Below, piece after piece: positions 18,131-24,369 of a stretch of 24,369 nt of DNA. The stretch spans positions 1-24,369 of the forward strand of contig NW_019775945.1 of NCBI RefSeq assembly GCF_001039355.2. The letters run 5' to 3'. The notes beneath the pieces were generated by a model. The model worked only from the letters and a program-made list of their open reading frames with translations, did no database searches and was not told the origin of the DNA. Position numbers and translations under genes: made by a program. Position 1 is the stretch's first letter. Each line of letters opens with the position of its first letter. Source of the DNA: Lingula anatina. Lineage: Eukaryota > Brachiopoda > Lingulata > Lingulida > Lingulidae.

Positions 18131-21100
18131 TTGGGGGGGGGGGGGGAAGGGAGGGGGGTTAATAAAAGGGATGCAAGATGGCCTTGTAATCTTTACCTTG
18201 TAAAGTTTAATGGACTGCAGGACAGAGGAGGTACAACACATCTCTCTAATGGAATGCATGCTAAGTTGTGGTCCACCTATATCAACAGTAGGCATGCCCA
18301 GCTTGGCGGACATGATCGGGCCGATAGTGCTGCCACATGGTGAGTCGTTCCTAACTACAAAATCCTGAAAATAAATGAAAACATTTTGATTTGATGGAAT
18401 TTCACATAGCTAAATAGATTTATAAGTAGCAGACCCACATTTACTGCAACTGCAATCTCGTTTCTATGTTGGCTATAACTGCCATATTACTTTCATCCAA
18501 ATAACAGTTTACAAAATTCTGATTTTAATTGTGGTCACATGCACTGCCACTTATTCAATGAGAACTTCAAATATAGTCATTTTAAAGTAACAGGCATCAA
18601 TATGCCCGTAAAATATCTGAAAATATCTGAAACATGATCATGAACTACCCCTGTAAATGAGGACAGGTCTTACAGACTGGGACTGGTAATACCTGAAGAG
18701 GGACCTGTGACCTGGAGGCGACCTCTCTCAAAATGGCCGCTGTGACGGCAGTGGTTGCATATCTCTGATTGGCATTATGCTTCACTACAATACCCTGTAA
18801 CACACAAAAGACATAATACGTACATCGAAGAATTCTTCATAAACTCAAGCTTATTATCATCATGGTTTCTTTTGTACCCTTTCATACTTTTATGTCAATT
18901 TAATCTTTATATCAAAATTTAGTAGGAAACCTTGTTTAGTAAGCACTCTTATTAAAAAAAATAATAATAAAAACTTTAATCCTATGTACTGCTGACTAGG
19001 GTATTTGCACTCATTAATTTCCACTGAGAAGCAATAAAAACTTATTTTAAAAAATGCACTTTTTTATATTATAAATACATAGTGTACTTCTAAGCTTGAC
19101 TGCTTACCTTATGAAGACCTGGTCTATGTTGGTCTTCATGCTTCTCACTGCAATGACATGAAACATGTGAGCTGCTAATATATGTTTATGGAAAACTAGC
19201 TTACATGGAGACTGTAGCATGAGAGAAGTTTAGAACTGTTTACAAAGGCTGGTCCACGCTTTCAGACCAGAATGTTAGTCTTAGTATTTTGACTGAAGAT
19301 TAATCAGTAAAAGTCTGATTGAAATATAGCACCCGTGTTATCACAAGCAAGAAATAACCACTAGTTTACACCTATTACAGTAGATTTCTCCTGAAAAGAA
19401 ACTGACCAAAGTTTCTCTGTTAAAGTTAAGAATAACATTTTGTCTATAGTTTTATTGTGAAAATGGCCACCGTATACATGTACCAAGTTGTGTAAGCATA
19501 AACGGAATACACATGTCCATAACATTGGTATAAAACCTGGACTGACCTGTAGTTTGGGTGGACAGCGTGTGCCTGGTCAGCACTGACCATGAGAGACCTT
19601 GGCATTGCAATCTCAAAGCTCCCTGGCGTGGGGCCACTGATTCTTCTGAGAACCAACTCTTGAAATGTAGATCCTGCTCCCTGGGCACTCTGGGAACCAA
19701 CCTGGGAGGAGAAAGTAAAATGTGGGTAAACTGTAGAAAAACAAATACTTTTGAAAATCTTAGACAATATCTCTACAAGCATTACAGGAGGAGTAAGAAG
19801 TCGTTTAACCCTTTTGGATGGTTTGCAACTTTGACTGTCACTGAGACTGTCACTGGTTGTAAATTACTTATTCAGGAAGAGAAAAAGACTAGTAAGCCAT
19901 TTACTCTATCTTTTTTTTTCATCATGCATGTTCATTTATTCCTCTGGACCATTGTTTGGTATCTATATGCTTATCTTGCAGTAAAAAAGGTACTTTTATG
20001 TTGCAATAAAGTGCAAAATAAAATTAAATACCAAAATAATAATAATTCAGCTTAGTGCATACCTCCTCATTATCAAAAAGGCTGATCATTCTTATGTTGG
20101 GGTCTTGTTGTAGTGTTTCATTATTGCATGCATCCAGCAGACCCTGGAATAGAATATATTACAGTTATTGAAACAATGGCATCTTCCACTGATGTTTCTT
20201 AATTTTAAATTTAATATCGACAAATAACTGTCCAGAGCAAATTATCAATAAAAATCTGGAATCGCTGTTTAGGTGCAATGTTTGAATGGTTGAAAAATTT
20301 TAAGTCAAAATGGGACTTACCAAAAAATATCTACAAAATGATAATATATATATTGCAACTGAATAACTGGTTCCAAGAATTCATCTGGTATAGATTTGAT
20401 ATTCATCTTTTTTGCCTCAGCTATGTCAGACAGAAATTTATGTATTTTAGTCATAAATTGTAAAAAATATAACACGAGTCAATAAAATCATCCAAGTAAA
20501 CAAAAGACAGCACTTTATATTTGGAGCATCACAGAATTGAAATATCCTACCTCCATTGCAGTGTAAGCATTCAACAGGTTATCCAATCTTGGAGCAAAGA
20601 TGAACTCATTCAACGCTCCTCCTAGACACTTAAATGAAATTACAATGAATTAATTAATAATAATAAAAAAACATTTTTTCTTGACCATATGATCACAAAA
20701 TTATTTTATCAAGTCTTTTCAAAGCTGTCAGCTTTCATGGTACACCAACATGTACAAGTAAGATCTTTAAAATGGAACCTATATGTTATTACAAGGCTCT
20801 CTTTATTTTTCTTTTTCTTTTTAATTTCCCCACCCAACTTCCCTCCCCCCAACTGCAAAACAGTCCACTTCAAAAACATCAATTTCTGATAATTCCCTTT
20901 ACTTACAGCAGGCTGGGTGTCTGCCAGACAGAGCTCAAAGTCCATGATCTGGTCAGCTGTCACCCCGAGTTCACCGCTTAGTATGTGCACCAGGACAGGG
21001 TGGTGCTTATCAGCCTGGAAAACAAAGTATTCACTGATCCACAGGGTGTCAAAGCCAGTACAGGTTCTTTTAGGATGATGTCAGACATTACTAGGAAGCA

Positions 21101-24100
21101 TAGCACCAAGGTGCATGTATTAAAATTCATCAAAATATATAATACATTGTGATGTACACATGTATAAGTTATAATAAACAGCAAATACTTATGATTATTT
21201 CTGAATCACTGTGTGCATTCTTAGAGAAATGAATTTTCCAGCACAGTAATTTTGTGGTTCTCCTTCTTACAACACATGCCAATCTTATGTAAATGTTTCA
21301 ATTTGTAATTCTTATCCTATTCAAGTTTATGTACAACTTTAGCCTTGTGTTTTCCATGTATAAATAAACTTATTATTATTATACAAACTCCTCCCAATCA
21401 CCATCCTTACTCACTTCCTGCTTGAAGTCTGAAGTTTCTGCTGTCTTACTGCCATACTCCAGCTCTTCCTGTATACTGGTAGCCAATATAGGCTGCCTAC
21501 AATGAGAAATCAGTTCATGTATATTATTGGTATGTATATAATTATCATTATCATTAGAGAGCTTGGGATCAAGATATTGCTGGATGGTAAGTGTTGCATA
21601 CCAGAACAGGTATGAAATTGCAGAACTACAAATTGTTAACTCAGGAAGCTATGTTAAGGGAGCATTATTCCATAGCTCATGTGTCACTGAGTGATCTTTA
21701 AACATACTTAGGTATTTAACTAGCAAGCCGACTTGTTATGTCAATCACTGTGTTATTGTATATGTTAAAATCATTAAGATAATTATCAAAACAGTTAAAT
21801 TTCCAATTTGAAACCAATGTGTTATTAGGACGTCATATTTGAAAAAGATTAGTAAAAAGTTCTGAGAAAAAGAGCATGTTGACTTCAGAAATTATGTTTT
21901 TTTTTTTTTTTTGTAAATGAAAAGATTATGGGTTTTTAAAAAATTCGTTTTTTTCTTAATCAGTGCTTAGTACTGGCTCAAAGGACTATATGGCTAAAAA
22001 CATTTTAGAACAACCTTGTATATAGGTATAAAGAAGATGTTTAAAATTGGTGCATAATTCAAACAATTACAGGTGTGTCTCTTTGTTAGGTGAGAACTTC
22101 TCATTCATGTCCCTCATGAGGTGAATGGCAATGTTCGGCACCCTCAAGATGGGTCTCTTCACATGGACAAGGCGATGGCCTAATTTGCTGTCATTCTGAA
22201 ATACATAACAGGCTGGGACATAATCCACCAGTCCAACACAAATGACAGAGAATGCTTTTACACAAAAGTATGGACACAAAAATTCATGTGGAAGTCACTT
22301 TGATAAAATATTAAAGGGGGGGAGTGAAAGATTAAGTGTTAATCTGCTTTTATGTGTAAAAAAAAAAAAAGAGAAAAAACATGGAAAAATTGTGGAAGAA
22401 CAACTTAGGTACTTTGCTATTACATATATAGATATCACCTATAAGCCCACATTCAGAACAGTAGACTAACTAGACCAAGGGTCAAATATAGCTGACCCTC
22501 TTGAATACTTCCCCATACGAAATCTATTCAGTATCTAATAGTAGATTACACTGCAAGCTTTTTAGTAGGTTGCCATATTTGACCCATGGACTAGTTAGTC
22601 CACTGTTTTGAATGTGGCCTTACTGTAAGCACTGACCTTCACTATCACTCTGCCGGCCACAGTCAAGTCTCTGTCAAACCAGGTGTGCCAGGTGCCCCCT
22701 CCATAACACTGGACACCAACCTGTAAATAGCCCTGTCGGACCTTCCGGGAAATTGGCTTGATCTGTAAAATAATTGTTCTTTTTCATTTATCACAATGTT
22801 TTCTTCAGTCAACAGCAAAATTGTACTCTTGAAAATATTTTTAATGGTGTCTTTCAAATTAGTTTGTTACAAAGTAAGTCTATGAATATCATAGTTTCTT
22901 CAACTAAAACCATAGTTGGTGTACTCGATTGTTTGGCTGTCGAATAAATCTTTTGAATTTTTACTTCTATCATCATTGTTACATCATCATCTAAGGTATA
23001 CTTTGAATTAACATGATTTTATGTAAAATGTGCACCTTCTGGTTACTGTAACAAACAAACAAACAAACAAATAAATAAATACAGAAGAAAATAATAAATA
23101 AGGTAGTTTAACCTTTAGGCAGGGGCTGTCAGTGTGTGCCCCTACAATGCTGAACCCATTGCCTGGCCGGTACTTGCCTCCCACAGCAAATGCTATGATG
23201 GTAGAATGGTTCCTGGTGACAAAATACTGGAAACAGATATAAAGCACAATCAGGATAGATATTCAGCCATTGGGGGATAGGAGGAACAATGGGTCCCCCC
23301 CTCCCTCCAGCTTCCGACTCTCCCTCCCTCCCCGCCACCACCACATACATACATACATACATACATACATACATACATACATACATACATACATAAATAA
23401 ATAAATAAATAAATGAAATAAGCAGTGTGGAAAGGGAGAAATGACAAGCCATACTGGCCAAAAAATATATATATATATATATTTTTTTTTTTCATTCCTA
23501 TGTCCTATACATTTTAGTCCCAATCTACTCATTTTTAAGTAATTTTCTACAGGTATGCAGAGATGAGCAACACAAGTCAAACAAATATTAAACTTTTCTT
23601 TACACATTCCTTCTTACTAGTGACAAAATATACAGCAGCTGGCTTAGAATGAACTACAGGTATAATAGGAAGCGAGCGTATAACTCATGATCAGCTGATT
23701 AAATTATTAACAGGGCAATTCTTAGTATTCAGAGGGCCACTTTTGTCTTACCTTGTTGGAAGGTTTGATGTCCCATTTTTCTGTTTCTTTAAGCTCCAAA
23801 AATCCAGCTGATAGCAGTCTGATCTTTATCTCCTCTACAGCTGAAACAATCGTTTTTTTGCATAAGAGGATAGCAACTTCCAAACAAATTGTGTATGGAG
23901 AGGTTATTCATAATTCAGTTTCTCCATAAGTCCATCATAAGTATACTAGTATGTTACAGGGTACAATTTGTCTAAGGCATGTTATTACATGTTTTTAAGT
24001 CACAGCAGTGTAAGTGAAATAAAGCATATCAAAATGTTTAAAGTTTTTAATAAAGATAAAACATAAAATACCACCACTGCGTTAATATGCACTAGAACTC

Positions 24101-24292
24101 ACTGGACATGCATTACTTTTTAACATGCCTACACTGTTTTCATGACTTTAAAAACTTGAGACCTATATTTTTTTCATAATAAAGGCTCAGAAACCCTGGG
24201 CCCATGTCTGCCTGGTACTTACCATGGAAGGGGGAGGGAGATCTGTTGATATAATTGATGAAATGCTTGGCTGCAGACAACACAGACTCTGA
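17860..24292 (-). CDS. DNPEP: aspartyl aminopeptidase (M18 family), 14 exons, lacking only the first coding exon
   Basis: Exons in transcript order: 24292-24223, 23840-23752, 23226-23113, 22762-22637, 22195-22071, 21496-21415, 21014-20907, 20628-20551, 20143-20063, 19701-19547, 19147-19108, 18794-18693, 18364-18197, 17907-17860 (stop TAA 17862-17860). All junctions are GT-AG with consistent phase and give 461 residues. The human enzyme has about 475, so roughly the first dozen residues lie past the right edge. DNPEP is a cytosolic dodecameric zinc peptidase that removes N-terminal Asp/Glu. Family landmarks seen: NRSPSPFHA near the start, VGAHTDSP (metal His 84, partial numbering), [41 protein letters not shown] (Asp 254), FDNEE (Glu 290 and 291), [12 protein letters not shown] (Asp 333), [22 protein letters not shown] (His 427) and the terminal GFFEFFP. 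All metal ligands and the catalytic Glu are present. The short last exon and the 40-base exon at 19147-19108 are easily missed by gene finders. Confidence 0.95.
18097..18158. repeat. (AT)n - T11 - G14 compound tract in the last DNPEP intron
   Basis: Thirteen AT units run into 11 T and then 14 G, followed by AAGGGAGGGGGG. The plus strand could form a G-quadruplex, and the pre-mRNA would carry the C-rich complement about 40 bases downstream of the exon 13 donor. Such homopolymer runs are also prone to sequencing error. Confidence 0.9.
21296..21385 (+). mobile_element. retroposon 3' tail in a DNPEP intron
   Basis: The segment ends in ATGTATAAATAAACTTATTATTATTAT: an AATAAA signal followed directly by a TTA trinucleotide tail, the same design as the tail at 2640-2736 but with a different repeat. 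It sits in the opposite orientation to DNPEP, about 30 bases from the exon at 21496-21415. The body is short and shows no coding sequence, so it is a truncated LINE or a SINE. Confidence 0.4.
22444..22620. mobile_element. 177-bp MITE with about 47-bp terminal inverted repeats and TA duplication
   Basis: The left arm starts AGCCCACATTCAGAACAG and the right arm ends CTGTTTTGAATGTGGCCT. They pair over about 47 bases with few mismatches, including GACTAACTAG against CTAGTTAGTC and GGGTCAAATAT against ATATTTGACCC. TA lies immediately outside both ends (22442-22443 and 22621-22622), the target duplication of Tc1/mariner-type elements. The 83-base middle has no coding frame. Its right edge is 14 bases from the donor of the DNPEP exon at 22762-22637. 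Confidence 0.8.
23050..23082. repeat. (AAAC)n/(AAAT)n microsatellite
   Basis: About five AAAC units followed by three AAAT units, in a DNPEP intron some 30 bases beyond the donor of the exon at 23226-23113. That donor itself is weak (AAG|GTTAAA). Confidence 0.9.
23343..23413. repeat. (ACAT)n then (AAAT)n microsatellite
   Basis: About thirteen ACAT units pass into five AAAT units, next to a purine/pyrimidine-skewed stretch (CCCCCCTCCCTCCAGC) at 23295-23335. It is intronic in DNPEP and translates as Tyr-Val-Cys-Met repeats in spurious minus-strand frames, which should not be taken for a protein. Confidence 0.95.
23464..23492. repeat. (AT)n followed by poly(T)
   Basis: Nine or ten AT units run into a T run in the same DNPEP intron. 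The AT-then-T design repeats what is seen at 18097-18132. Confidence 0.85.
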
Positions 24293-24369
24293 CTGAAATG
24301 ATAATACAGATTTTAGGTTGATATATTGTAATGATTATGTCCAAGAGAATTTCATTTTATTTATTTCTC

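Noticed and set aside
19558-20055. Plus-strand frame of 165 codons
   Set aside because: Its first part is the antisense of the DNPEP exon at 19701-19547 and the rest is intron; it has no motif of its own.
23129-23607. Minus-strand frames with long Tyr-Val-Cys-Met repeats
   Set aside because: They are translations of the ACAT microsatellite in a DNPEP intron. The true coding part there is only the exon at 23226-23113.
1-24369. CRISPR arrays, bacterial operons, ribosome binding sites
   Set aside because: The window is clearly eukaryotic, with multi-intron genes; its repeats are microsatellites or transposon arms and not spacer-separated repeats.

Overview
The window is AT-rich animal nuclear DNA. 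It has spliced genes with GT-AG introns, many degenerate transposon relics, MITE-like elements and microsatellites. The two real genes are both animal housekeeping genes. One encodes methylsterol monooxygenase 1, a step of de novo sterol synthesis. Insects and nematodes have lost that pathway, so a non-ecdysozoan invertebrate fits best (echinoderm, other marine deuterostome, or lophotrochozoan). The species cannot be fixed from the sequence. A local excess of TAGGCCTA-type palindromes recalls some echinoderm intergenic DNA, but that is only an impression.

Layout. Positions 1-11800 form a graveyard of mobile elements: an unidentified C-terminal coding fragment at the left edge; a frameshifted transposase-like relic (1204-2140); a LINE-like 3' tail (2640-2736); two decayed copies of a two-exon Myb/SANT-like gene (2833-3308 and 3447-3944); a decayed Ty3/gypsy-type integrase (4481-5275) containing a perfect 34-bp hairpin; a hAT C-terminal relic (5952-6356); a second, different integrase relic (6404-6540); an unknown coding fragment (6881-7155); and a Harbinger-like terminus with a dense GGATA/TATCC array beside an intact Myb/SANT-like exon (7156-7913). 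These are followed by a 2.3-kb element with 12-bp terminal repeats and a 7-bp target duplication (8745-11031), which holds a nested fold-back, and by a 158-bp palindromic MITE (11303-11460).

Positions 12161-16406 (+ strand) carry a complete eight-exon MSMO1 gene of 283 codons with all three histidine boxes. Positions 24292-17860 (- strand) carry fourteen exons of DNPEP (aspartyl aminopeptidase, family M18). They encode 461 residues and the stop, with every metal ligand and catalytic residue present; only the short first coding exon lies beyond the right edge. The two genes converge tail to tail across about 1.45 kb. They share no pathway: MSMO1 acts in ER sterol C4-demethylation and DNPEP in cytosolic peptide turnover.

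Points that most deserve a second look are the regular GGATA/TATCC array next to a Myb/SANT gene, a series of in-frame CAG|GT donors after MSMO1 exon 3, the perfect hairpin at 4663-4734, and two MITEs with recognisable target duplications, one ending 14 bp from a DNPEP splice donor.
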